The position numbers and the translations under genes are program-made. From Lichtheimia corymbifera B2541 (lineage: Eukaryota; Mucoromycota; Mucoromycetes; Mucorales; Lichtheimiaceae): 64,000 nt of DNA. The stretch covers positions 1-64,000 of the forward strand of contig JNEU01000841.1 of the NCBI GenBank assembly GCA_000697475.1, read 5' to 3'. The notes beneath the pieces were generated by a model, which saw only the letters and a list, made by a program, of their open reading frames with translations, did no database searches and was not told the origin of the DNA. This document shows positions 1 to 10,698 of the stretch, piece after piece (positions within the stretch are counted from its first letter, which is position 1; each line of letters begins with the position of its first letter).

Positions 1-394
1 ATCTTAGAGTCATCGATAAAAAGTTCAACAATGCGGCGAGAGTGATCCGAGTGAAGGCGTACTCCACAGTTGTTGGAGAAGCTGGTGTTTAGCTGGCATA
101 AAAGCGTAGTGCGATTTTCAGTACGAGACGTGAAGTCAAAGAACAAGCTGGAGCAAGAAGCAGGAGAGCCACCGGCTTTCCACACATTCGAATGCACAGA
201 GTTGTCATGAGCCGTTGGTTTCAACGATTCCCGCAATGGGGAATGAGTGCGAGCAGAGGAAAGAGTACTGGTAACGTTGGCGTAAGAAGGGCGTTGTTGC
301 CTATTTTGTGTGCCTGTTTCCTTGTCAGGTGATTTGTTTAAATTCGGGGAAGACATGAGCCGGGGCCGAAGTTGATCTGGTCGACCTCTCGAAT

Positions 395-545
395 TTTTTT
401 TCGACGAGGCTGGTGGTGACATTGGGTGAATCTGAGATCGGCCACGACGATCGTGAAACTTCTACACAGGGTGCGCTTGACCCCGCCGCGCAACTTTGTT
501 CGATTGGAGACCCCCCGTTTCATTATAAAGTTTAGAGATACAGGC
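395..545 (-). repeat. inverted copy of the ~165-bp degenerate repeat
   Basis: Read on the minus strand, this stretch begins with a block (SLNF, then IMKRG, then RTKL) that matches the start of the plus-strand repeats at 755-1385. The nucleotide match around 515-545 (reverse complement of 755-780) is clear: both carry 'tctctaaactttayaatgaa'. It is one more, oppositely oriented, copy. No intact protein is supported: the open frame here starts at GTG and has no recognised domain. Confidence 0.55.
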
Positions 546-754
546 ACTTTTATGTTTTTACTATGCTGTAAGCGTGATGTTATATGACAAGTGGTGTTTG
601 TTGATTGTCAAGTAGGTAGACCCCGATAGAGCCGAAGATGCAGACGGACTTCTTTGTGCAACACAGCTCATTTGCATGATACTCCACAATGAACAACCAC
701 CACTCTCCATATAGCCTTATGGTTACAGCATATGTAAAAGCATAAAGGTGATTG

Positions 755-1385
755 AATCTCTAAACTTTACAATGAAGTGTGGTGCCTTTATGAGAACAAA
801 GTCGATCAGCGTGGCCGAGAGGACCTCCTGACCAAGTTCCATGTTCGTGATGGCTAATATCGGCGGGCGCAGTCGCTACATCTTATCTATGTTCCCGTCC
901 AAACATTTGGACGCTGCCATTCAAAATCTTCATAATGAAGCGTACACCTTTATGAGGACGAAATTGCTCGTCGCGGTCGAAAGTACCTTGCATGAAATTT
1001 TCAGGCTTGGGATTGGCGATCTCGGGCTTAAGGAGCGTCGACCTTACTTTTATCATCGTCCATCCTACATTTGGGGCCGCCCGCATTCAAAACTTTTATA
1101 GTGAAGCCTACAATTTTTAAATGAATGGAAGTGATCAGCATGAGCCAGCGAACCTTCTGACCAAGTTTCAAGTGCGAGTTGGGGAATTATAATTACCTAC
1201 ATAGTAATTGACTTTTTCATAAATCCGGCGCTTTCCCAATTTCCGCCCGTCATAGTAAACCCCACATTATGCTCTCCCTTTCGAAATTTTCAAATGAAGT
1301 GTGGGTTCTTTATTAAGACAAAGTTGATCAGCATGACCAAGAGCATCTTGTGTGCAAGTTTCAGGTTCGAGGGAGGCAATCAAGG
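755..1385 (+). repeat. four degenerate ~165-bp tandem repeat units
   Basis: An 'aatgaag' anchor recurs at 771, 934, 1100 (as agtgaag) and 1293, giving spacings of 163, 166 and 193 bp. After the anchor the units share 'tttatgagaacaaag', then 'gatcagcrtg', then 'ctgaccaagtt' or 'tgtgcaagttt'. Units 1 and 4 are the most alike. Conceptual translation of the units shows a recurring xMRTKLxxxVxxTL pattern interrupted by stops, so this looks like a decayed repeat with former coding content, or a satellite-like array. No family name is recognised. Confidence 0.6.
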
Positions 1386-1659
1386 TCACGGATTAATTAT
1401 AGTGTGCATGATTTGTAGGGCAGTTGCCTGCCTCTTTGAATTTCCAGCTTCTTCCACTCTCAGCTTCTTGTCTCTTCCCCCTCCCATTCTCAACTGTTGC
1501 CCCATTCAAGTACAGTTACCACCTGCGAACGATTGTCCTGCTTCGACCCATCATGTCAATCCTGTAGCTGTCTTGATCTAAAAGCCTTTGGTTGAATGGC
1601 AAGTCCATGGCGTGTGCACACCCCACTACAGCAACACCCGCACTCCTTGACACTGCACC

Positions 1660-1850
1660 TTCTCTTGTGCACTCCTCTACCACGACCGAGTATAACAGCA
1701 TTCATTCCAGCAGTTGCTATTAGCAATGTCTATTCTCCATTGTCTCAAACAGTGTTCACAACCTTGTCCTTCTGCTACAGCACTCGCTCTTGCACACTCC
1801 TCTGCCACGGACAACGTAACAGCAGTTGCTATTCGCAAAGCCTTCACTCG
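1660..1850 (+). repeat. imperfect ~125-bp direct repeat, two copies
   Basis: A block starting 'tcttgtgcactcctctaccacg' near 1663 recurs near 1788 as 'tcttgcacactcctctgcca', followed in both copies by 'taacagca' and 'cagttgctatt.gcaa'. The copies differ by substitutions and a small deletion. No coding function is seen; frames through here are short and rich in Cys, Ser and Leu only because of the CT-rich base composition. Confidence 0.5.
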
Positions 1851-4800
1851 ATGATCTTAAACAGCATTCTTTACTTGCAGTAACTTGCCCTGAAGCCTCT
1901 TTCACGTGAACAGCAGATAGCCATTGTACAGAGCAACTTGCTTTCAATACATACGGACTCCTCTGGACGATGCCATATCAAGTACGCCTCAATACAAGCA
2001 ATCTTCACCTGGTTGAGCTGCGATGGAAAGTGACCAAGAAAAAGGGAGCCGGATGGAAAAGGATGACCAGCAGTATTGAACTTGCAATAACTATGATGAT
2101 GGATGCAATCAAACGAGAAAGAAATCTGGGATGTTGCTTTGGTTACCTGGCGCGTCGTCAGCAAAGAAGAATGGATCATACATGTGGATACGGCCGAGGA
2201 TACACGATGGATTAGATGGAATTGACAAAGGGGCTTATATCTTTGACGAAAGTTGTTTTACAGCTATGGTTGATATTGGAGTACTCAAGACGATGCATGC
2301 AGCAGCCAAGAATACAATGACATAGTTATCTCTGTTGACCCTTAGTATATAATTCATCCGTATCCTTTTATCATCTTTACTTTATAAACACCCATACTAC
2401 CGTGTGCTATGCTGCGACGTTTTCACTGAATGACATGCGGTCCAATACTGTATTTAGAAGGGTATAGTACTATTAGCGCATACGATGTGCAAGATGTGGG
2501 TCACATGCTGGATTATGGATCGAAAAGGGGAACATGAATTCGAAGGCCGGAAACGGGGTTGGAGCGTTTACATTCGTTTATATCAGTGGGTTTTGTCAAA
2601 CGCTTGTATGTACATATGCGTTATGGAGTTGCTTTCTCCTAATGGATGGTGTCGACTGCATTAACAGGAAGATGAAGAGCTGAGTGGCGATTACACATGC
2701 ACATCCTTGACAGGTTGTTGCACAGATGAATGGTGGTGATGATTGCCTTTAGAGAGTTACGTAAGTACACAGCATCTAATAATGAAGGTGTGTCAAGGTA
2801 TGTATATGACAATAATGGTTCCATATCTCAATTGGATTCTGTAGTGTGTCGAGCTGCATAAAAAGTGATGCGCACGGACCATGCTTGATGCCACAACCAG
2901 CTAAATAATCGTTACGATGGGGATGCACAATGAAACAATAGTATATAGAGTAGGTGGTAACTGGTAATTTAGAATCTCATCGTTACATGCAGAGGTCAAT
3001 ACGCTCTTTATTCATGATGCATTCGTTAGATGAACATTGCTATTTGAGAGCTACTTCATAATAAAAATGTTGAATCAATAGCAGCCGCAGTATTACGAAG
3101 ATGATGATGAATGTATACATTCTACTCTCTTATTCCAATATAGTCTCCATACTTTCACTGAAACAATATCACTTTATTTATACAAGAGTAGCACGTTAGG
3201 ACTTTGTAGCAAGTGAGATTAAGTGGAAGCTCCCCAAGCAAGCCTCGAAAATCAAAGTCTGGTGCGTTAGCCATTGAGAAGTGTTGGCCAATGGGGACGC
3301 TTCAATTTGAAATTCAGCGGCGTCGCGACGAGAGACAAATTGCTGCGCGTAGCCTGGCAACCTCCACCCTCTTTGCTATCTCAACTCCATCGATCGATCA
3401 GCAGGGCGTGGTAAGCTGTTTCAGCTACTACGCTGTGTTGGTCATAGTAAGTTGTTTCTATCTTTTCGTTGTATTGCTTGTAATACTCACATGCCTTGTT
3501 TGCAGCGACTGGAGGACCTAATGGAGCCCCTCAAAGCCCAGTTTCCACGGTGTACAATGTCCATGAATCCCAGCAGATCTTGATACGAAGGTAGCAAGGA
3601 TGTTGGCCATTCCTCGTAAACTGGCTGCCCACCACGTGTCGGCGTGTTGCATGGGCGTTTGGCCGAGGACGAAACGCAGACCGGTAGCAGTGTCCAGGGT
3701 GCACTAATAAATTGACCGCTATCCAAAGATACCAACAAGTGGCTCTTGTTTGGGTAATGCGAAAGGATTCACTGGAGGAAACTGGAGGGGAAGGTACGTG
3801 TGTACTCTCTTAAAACATGTGTTCACTGATCACACTTTGCTACACTTTTCTATCTGTATGGTTTCTTCCCAATGAGGTTTTGGCGCGTCAAGTCCTGCAC
3901 CTTGACTGGGATGGGATGTGGGAAACTGCAATCTTCTCTTGGACTAAAGTGGCATATACAAGCGCCTCGTCGACCTGAAAGTGGTGCCTACAGGTAGAGG
4001 TTGGGGATGGTTGAGTGGCGACCTTCTCGTTGGTCATCCCTGTGAGTACTTTAGTCTTGGCTTTAGGAAACCAACAGCTGCTTGTTTATTCTAGTATTGT
4101 AATCAATAAACCATAATCTTTTATTTATCATACATTCTTGTCTTTGCATGTATGATAACGCACTATCAAGTAACATTTGACTATCTCCATTGTATGTCAA
4201 TTGAAAATAGTAACCCACGAACGATCCAAGTGATGTTGTTATGTTGTACTTTTCTTATACGTCGTGGTATGTGTATCAGTGTCATCGTTACCAAGCTTTA
4301 TTCCATGCATTGTTGTATATGTAACTAAGCCTCTACTAGTATCCTACAACTAACACACATGCTGATTCATCATGTAAACCGACAAGTGGAAACACAACTA
4401 CCAACGTCAATCATCAAGTTGCTGTATATAGTTGCCTTTGCGACATGCATTATCATTGCCCTTGATCCAGTTGAAAAATAGAGCACTCATCCTCATTACA
4501 AGACCAATAACGGTGCCATTTTATTATTCCATCATCTAAGCTACATATAATCCATAAGCAACAGCAAGAAGGGACTAAGCTAGCTAATACCAAAGTGTCC
4601 AATAAACAGTTTTTAGCCACCTTGCCACAGTCGTGTTCATCCATCGTAGTCGCCGTAATTATGAGACCATGCAAGGCACAATAGAAAAAGAATGCGATAT
4701 GAGGAATCCACCAAGCAGCATCCTTTGCCATGGAAAAGGTAAACCACGCTTGTCTGTGTCATTGTCGTTACCGATGTCATCGTCGTCTCTATAAATAAAA

Positions 4801-5138
4801 GCAAATATGCAGGATTCACATAACCAGATCAGGGTCGATGTTATAGGTGTTCTCATTCAACCTTTCCAACAAAATGCAACTAGATAGTGTAGTGTAATAC
4901 TAATAGGATTTTTATTCCCCTCGGTCAGGGTCCAAGTTTATTAGAATGTACAACATACAGTAACATGCCGAAATAACGAAACTATAGCAGAGTGTCTGGG
5001 TAGAGGGACAAAGGCGCACAGGTGTGATACAATTAGAATCCAGTCAGATCACCAGGGAGAACATGCAAATACTTGTCATGGGAGCAACCGCGAAGCAACT
5101 TGATCCACACCAGGAAAGCAACGTGGGAACACGGACAG
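1851..5138. other. gene-poor stretch, no supported gene
   Basis: Open frames are all about 100 codons or shorter, many start at non-ATG codons, and none shows a recognisable domain. A frame at 3213-3521 followed by a putative exon near 3505 was considered but lacks supporting similarity. The composition is AT-rich without long repeats. I see nothing further here. Confidence 0.5.
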
Positions 5139-5165
5139 TAGGATTTGAACCTACAACCTAACCAG
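5139..5165 (-). other. tRNA-like T-arm / Pol III B-box relic
   Basis: On the minus strand the sequence 'gtaggttcaaatcctac' forms a perfect 5-bp T-stem with a seven-base loop and contains an exact B-box (GGTTCAAATCC). I cannot find a matching D-arm, anticodon arm or acceptor 5' strand upstream, so it is a fragment rather than a tRNA gene. It sits against the 3' end of the transposase relic. Confidence 0.45.
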
Positions 5166-6315
5166 GACGCACCAAGACGCACCAAGATACATTCATATTC
5201 AGTTTGCTAATATACCTCTTGCACCTCTTGAAATACTTTCTCTTTTGGGTTGGTGGTCCAGTTGGTGGTGATGCCTTATCCAAGGCCAAAGGAAGGTGTG
5301 CTTGTAGACCCTTATAAGTGTAATCGCAATTGGCGCGCACCTCACGCTTCACGTCTGCCCAGTAACGTTCGATCACGTTGCTCTCACAATGAAGCCTTGG
5401 GTATAAATCAAACATAAGCTTGTGCTTCAACAAAGTTTCTTGGAGTGCAGAACGCTGGAAGCGGAAATCAGGCTGACTTGCAAGACAATGACGGGCACAG
5501 CATACCAGAGTGCGGGTTTCAGCTGATATATCCGGCAAAATGGGGATGTCGGCACCACAATCAAGCCTCCATTTCTTGCCTTGTCTTTCAGGTGTGGGAT
5601 CCTTGTCATGCCATAGACCTCGTTCTTGCAAAATCTTTTTGATGCCTTCTCTGAATTCCTTCACCAGTACCCTGCCTTCTTCTTGTAAACGTAATGGGTG
5701 TCGTAGAGCTTTTGAGGAACCGATCTACCGAGCTTGCTATCATGGTACTTGGTGTCCTTGAAGATATATTTGTCGGTTTTTTGATCGTGCACCTTTCGCC
5801 CCAGCGTCATCCTTGATGCCACCAATTCGTTTGGAGCGTACGCAGTATGGTTGGATGACTGATCAAAGACAAAGACACCCATGCGTGAGCCATGAAGTTT
5901 CTTGAAAATGGGTATGGCCTGCTCTTCAAATTGCTTGATGAGGTCATTGGCTGTCCAATAGCCATCCCGGTTTGCACCTAATGCAATTATTATTAGCACC
6001 TTACAGACGTCAAAAAGCAATAATCATCGTTTACATACCTGCATAAAACAATGTTCTTGCAACTTCATCGCCTATCGCATAGTGACAAGGACATTGAAAG
6101 TCGCTGACTATGATAGATAAACCTGGACCCTTGGCTTTGATTTGCACCTCTCCTTGCGTGAACCAGCCTTTCTCCTTGCCATCATCGTCATATGTATCCA
6201 TCTTTCCAATCCTCCCCAATCCTCGAAGAGCAACCACCGTCATAAATCCCCGAATGAGCGTCAAATGGACAGGTTGGGAGTCGAACCCAAGGAGAGATGA
6301 TGCCCAAAGTTGCAC
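5158..6315 (-). pseudogene. DDE-type transposase-like gene, frameshifted and 5'-truncated
   Basis: Three consecutive minus-strand segments make one protein of a transposase-like family abundant in fungi. Segment 1 (6315 to about 6050) contains IVSDFQCPCHY. A normal intron (about 65 bp, gtatgt...attag) joins it at FYAG to segment 2, which contains NRDGYW and FVFDQSSNH. Segment 3 (to the stop at 5158) contains the ERGLW block, SNVIERYWADVKRE, and NCDYTYKGLQ. The Asp, Asp and Glu in these motifs fit a DDE triad. Segments 2 and 3 are in different frames near 5660: segment 2 ends with a stop after KKKAGYW and segment 3 resumes one base off, with no plausible intron, so the gene is broken. The N-terminal region usual in relatives is absent, and the open frame starts at GTG rather than ATG. 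Family assignment rests on remembered motif pattern, not a search. Confidence 0.75.
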
Positions 6316-6320
6316 GACCT
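6258..6320 (-). other. tRNA-like pseudogene or SINE head
   Basis: On the minus strand, 'ttgggttcgactcccaa' gives a perfect T-stem and exact B-box, followed by 'cctgtcc' as a possible acceptor 3' strand. About 40 bases upstream, 'ttggtcaggtcgtgc' resembles a D-arm/A-box. The acceptor 5' strand and the anticodon arm do not pair convincingly, so this is a degenerate tRNA-like sequence. It overlaps the 5' end of the broken transposase frame. Confidence 0.45.
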
Positions 6321-8160
6321 GACCAAGAACCTATTCAATAAAAACTTCATTCGCTATCACAATCAACGCCTTATCGTTGTCGTTGTTCGCTGGACTTGCC
6401 TATTCCATATGCATAATGATCTCTGTTGTTGGGTTGCTGCAAACTGGAAACCAGAGTGTAGTATAACGGAAGCGAAACAAAAAACCATATGGATCAACGC
6501 CTCTGCGATCGAATCCTGCTGTCCATGCACGTCAATGGAACAAGCTCTTCTGTCACATTGGGGCTCTGAATGTACCTGTTGCACCAAGTGTGGAGCGGCA
6601 TAACAACGAACAAGAAGGACGATATCAGCATGACTACGCCACCTTGCACGTATGCCCTGTCTATGTATATTCAGCACTATATTCATACCTCCTAATCAAC
6701 AAGAGCATTACCTTGATGGGCTGCCATGAATGGGTTAAAGGGATAGGAAGAAAAGCGGTTGTGTCAAATGGTGGAACTGCTGGATTCCAAATCGAAATCA
6801 TTCCGAGAGCTGCCAGCAAGTTAAATTTTCCATACTGGTCGCCAAGTTAAATCCCACTACTGGGATTTCCCTTAACACCCATTCACGCACCCCACACACA
6901 TACGCCCGTCTACTCAAACACCCGCAACACACTCATCATTCATAATCATGATAGATAATAATACTTGGAAATAAATCTAATCATCCAAATCTAGCATCGT
7001 TATCTTGCGTATAGAATACATCCATCACGTTTGGTTACACATGGCCTATATCTGGGTTATATGATTGCTAGTGTTTTCAAGCAATATCGAACTCCTCATG
7101 TCATACAAGTCAGAATTTGCATAATGAGCTACCCTGGAATCACTGGGATCAAAAACAAATGATTCCAGCACCAATTGTAAGCAGCTGTTGTTATCATACA
7201 AAGCGGCCCAAAAGATAAAATCACAATAACGTTAAGAGGATAGCAATGAATGCAACTAGCCTTCTTTTAGAAAAATGGAAGACTACGCCAAAAGAGAACA
7301 AAAAAGTGACATGCTATATGCGAGTAACGTTGCATTTCCCATCATCGACATATACATGTAAATGTAGCTGTGTGAAAATATAGGGAGGTTCATATATTGC
7401 GGTCTGTGCTTGTTGATGTCCGAGTCCACGGGGATTTCTCTTCTTGGACTATGCTGTCATGTGACTTGAAAATAGCAAAGGATGTATACATTCAATCGTA
7501 ATATTTCATTTACTCATAAATGAAAGCATTGTCATTGATGCATAAACCATGGATACAAGCACGATCGCAATGTTGCAGACATATCTTTGACAGATCACAT
7601 AAAATGCTCTTTTTGGTATCCTATTTGGGTGACAGTCTCCGAAACTTGAGACACCTGGTCCATTTCACCTATTGACCCCGCATTCTAGATATACATGTGT
7701 CACTTTATTTCAATGATAGCCGCCTACTTGGCATACCCAATCTGACTATCTACAATGATTGAGTTTGTTGCTTGTGCAACCTGGGACCTACGATGCATGC
7801 GCAAAAGAGGTGCAAAAAAAACAAAGATGCACATCTGACTTTGTTATCGTCGTCATCATTGACAAAATAACCTTGATCTATCAACTTGCCGCAGCAACAT
7901 ACTTGACTCCTATACTATCCGCACCAAAGTTATATGAACCTTGGATAAGCAAAGATGGCATTGAAGCGAATACAGAAACAATAAGGCGAGTGGAAGAAGA
8001 AAAGAGGGGTGAGAGATTACCCGACAAGGTCCCTTGCTCTCCCAGCTCGCTCTTTTCGGGCAGTTACACCGCTTTTTGTAAAAGGCGATGATGCGTTGTG
8101 CGTGATGATGGTGGCAGTTTACGAAATCGGTTTACTCATTTCGGTTTGCCCTTCCCGAGA
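6321..8160. other. intergenic, no supported gene
   Basis: No open frame here exceeds about 110 codons and none carries a recognisable motif. The last 100 bases form the promoter region of the downstream MFS gene. Nothing else is seen. Confidence 0.5.
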
Positions 8161-8162
8161 TC

Positions 8163-8214
8163 ATTGGCCAATCGCACTTGGGACTGGCTCAGCTCCGCGC
8201 ATACTGTATATAAG
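8163..8214 (+). promoter_or_regulatory. CCAAT palindrome and TATA box of the MFS gene
   Basis: The palindrome ATTGGCCAAT occupies 8163-8172 and reads as a CCAAT box on both strands. TATATAAG lies at 8207-8214, about 60 bp before the start codon at 8273. Spacing and order fit a fungal RNA polymerase II core promoter. Confidence 0.6.
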
Positions 8215-8272
8215 AATCAATCTAGATCAGTTTAGAGTATTCTCTTATTCGTCAATTGAGAACAAGGATATC

Positions 8273-10568
8273 ATGAGCGATCCAAAGCAACCGATGACAG
8301 GTAATTGCTATCGCATGGATTGAATTCATGTAGCTTATCGGGAATAATATAGAAGATGATATGGAACGAGGTGTTCCCACGATTACTACTACTACTACAG
8401 AAGGTGATCCTCCTCATGAAAGTTCAGTGAGCCAAAGCAGCAGCAGCACCAAAGGCGATATCCCTATCGATACCAACGATCCAAAGGTACGTTTTATTTA
8501 ATTGCATGGATGTCTCGTTGCTCCAGTGTCATGTTCATCACCGTGTCTTCAAAAAAAAAAAAGAATTGGCCAAACAGCAAGCGTTGGATCAATTTCACTA
8601 TTGTATTTTTCAATGCTTTCATCGGCTACTTTTCTTCAGCCGTTTATGTATGTCCTCCCCTCCCTCCCCTGTGCCTTATCATACTCTGTAGTCAATATGC
8701 TCATTCACTCCATTAGATGCCAGCAACCGGTGATCTCGCCAACTTTTTCCAAACTGATCTGACGGTAAGTGCTGCCCACCCAAACATTAGATTTGTATTG
8801 TTGTTGTATGCTTAATCTTTATTGATATCATAGACGATAAATGCAACGATCGCTTTGTATATTCTGGCTATTGGCGCAGCAGTAAGCATCGGGACAATCT
8901 CAGGGGCGCTGAAGCTGCTTCCCCGGTAATATTTGTATTCCAGAAAAGGACTCATTTTCCCTTTCTATCCAGCCACTAGCGTGGGGACCTCTCTCAGAGC
9001 GTATCGGGAGAAGGTAAGCATTACATCCACCCACCCCCAATATCAATACTCTTTTTTATTTCTCTATACTGACCTATCAAAGAATGGTATATTTGATATC
9101 AATGGGTTTATACACCGTGTTCACCATTATTTGTGGTATTGCTTCCAATTTGGGTCTTTTCTTTGTGTTCCGCATTCTTCAAGGTGTCGCAGCTTCTTCA
9201 GGCAAGGCTCAACTTTTTGCCCCCCTTGTGTAATCCATTCACGCTGCTGACACTCGGTTACATATAGGCATGGCCGTTGGTGGTGGATCTGTTGCCGATT
9301 TATTCCATCCGCATGAACGTGGTCGTGCTATGAGCGTTTTTATGATCTCGTATGTAATTTCATTGTGCGGTTACTATAACAACCATACTCATTGTTTGAT
9401 TTAGAACCATCTTTGGACCTGCATTTTCCCCCATTGTAGGTGGCTATGTTGATCAATACTTAGGATGGCGATGGATCTTTTATGTTAGCGCTATGATTGG
9501 CGGCGTTGTCACCGTGGTTGACTTCTTCTTTTTACGCGAGACATTATACCGGCCTACTGATCCACTTCAAGAAAAGATCAAGCCAACAACTTTCCGCCAA
9601 AAATTGGTTCGCCTCAAATTCAATCCAGTAAGCGCTTTGTGCATTATGGCATATGCTTTCACCGCTTATTCTTTACCAGCATTGTCCTTTATTTGGCATG
9701 ACACAGTGTTTCTCACATATATCACCCTTATATTCATCATTTGATTATAGCTCAAGAGTATCAAGTTGCTAGGACGTCCGGATGTCTTTTTGATTTCTAT
9801 GCAAATATTGACTGCATTTGGTTGCTTCTTTTACATGGTGACCATCCTTCCCATTACCTACGAGACCAACTATGGCTTTGATACTGGATCGCGTGGTCTA
9901 TTGTACTTGACGGGTGGTGTGGGCAACATTAGTGGCAGCACTGTAGCCGGCTTCGTCTCCGATCGGGTGTATCGCTATAAAATGAAAAAGAATGGTCACG
10001 TGAAATCGGAGGATCGGCTGCTTCCGATGTACATTGGTGCTCCGTTCCTGGTTCTTGGTTTTATTCTTTACGGCTGGTTGCTCCATTTCCATGTCCATTG
10101 GTTCCCACCATTGATTGGTTATGCCCTTGGTAAGTCAAAAACATCACATTCCATATGGTATCCACTAAAGCTAATCATGGCTATTCATGTAGCAACATTT
10201 GGTGTTATGTTTACTGTTACCACTGGCATGACATATCTCACGGATTGTTATTTGCCAATTTCCGCATCAGTTGTATCTGCTGCCAATTTCTGCCGTAATC
10301 TTGGTGCTATGATCTTTTCGCTGCCTGCTGTACAAATCCGAGGTAGTCTGGGCGATGGCTGGTCATAGTAAGTATCCGTTTACTTTTGCTCTCATCAAAC
10401 AGGTGTTCTAACGATTATTATTATAGCACTCTTGCAGCGTTTATATGTCTGGTGGTCTTTGTTTCATGCGTTCCATCGGTGCACATGTGGGGTCCACGCA
10501 TGAGAGAATGGGTCGATAAGCGTAATGCTTCCAAGAAGGCGAAAACGACGACGACAGAGACGGAGTAA
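8273..10568 (+). CDS. MFS multidrug/polyamine-type exporter (DHA1)
   Basis: Twelve exons: 8273-8300, 8353-8486, 8564-8647, 8717-8764, 8834-8881, 8973-9013, 9083-9201, 9268-9349, 9405-9627, 9751-10129, 10193-10367 and 10427-10568. They join in frame to 500 residues. A hydrophilic, Ser/Thr-rich N-terminus leads into the DPKNWPNSKRW entry motif typical of fungal drug:H+ antiporters. Then come TM2-TM3 with motif A (GPLSERIGRR), RILQGVAASSG, the GPAFSPIVGGY motif C region, GWRWIFY, and a charged central loop (RETLYRP). Six more membrane segments follow, ending in a short basic tail. Length and motifs match plasma-membrane DHA1 proteins (Flr1/Tpo type); the substrate cannot be told. The intron 9202-9267 begins GC rather than GT. 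The gene is convergent with SerRS, 130 bp apart. Confidence 0.92.
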
Positions 10569-10698
10569 AATATCCATATATCTTAGATTTTATTATGCCA
10601 TTGTAATTCCATGATGATAATCCCAAAAGTGATGAAATGTACAGGGTTCTTTTCTTGTTTTATTGTTGGAATATGCATTACTATCCTTGAGAACATGT

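Noticed and set aside
1294..1581. Short coding frame overlapping the repeats
   Set aside because: It is built from repeat sequence and CT-rich DNA and has no domain.
3213..3740. Two-exon gene or retroelement fragment
   Set aside because: Frames on both strands are short and carry no recognised motif; the proposed splice is not supported by similarity.
5139..5165. Functional tRNA gene
   Set aside because: Only the T-arm and B-box are convincing; the acceptor 5' strand, D-arm and anticodon arm are missing.
6258..6320. Functional tRNA gene
   Set aside because: The B-box and T-stem are perfect and an A-box-like stretch exists, but acceptor and anticodon stems do not pair.
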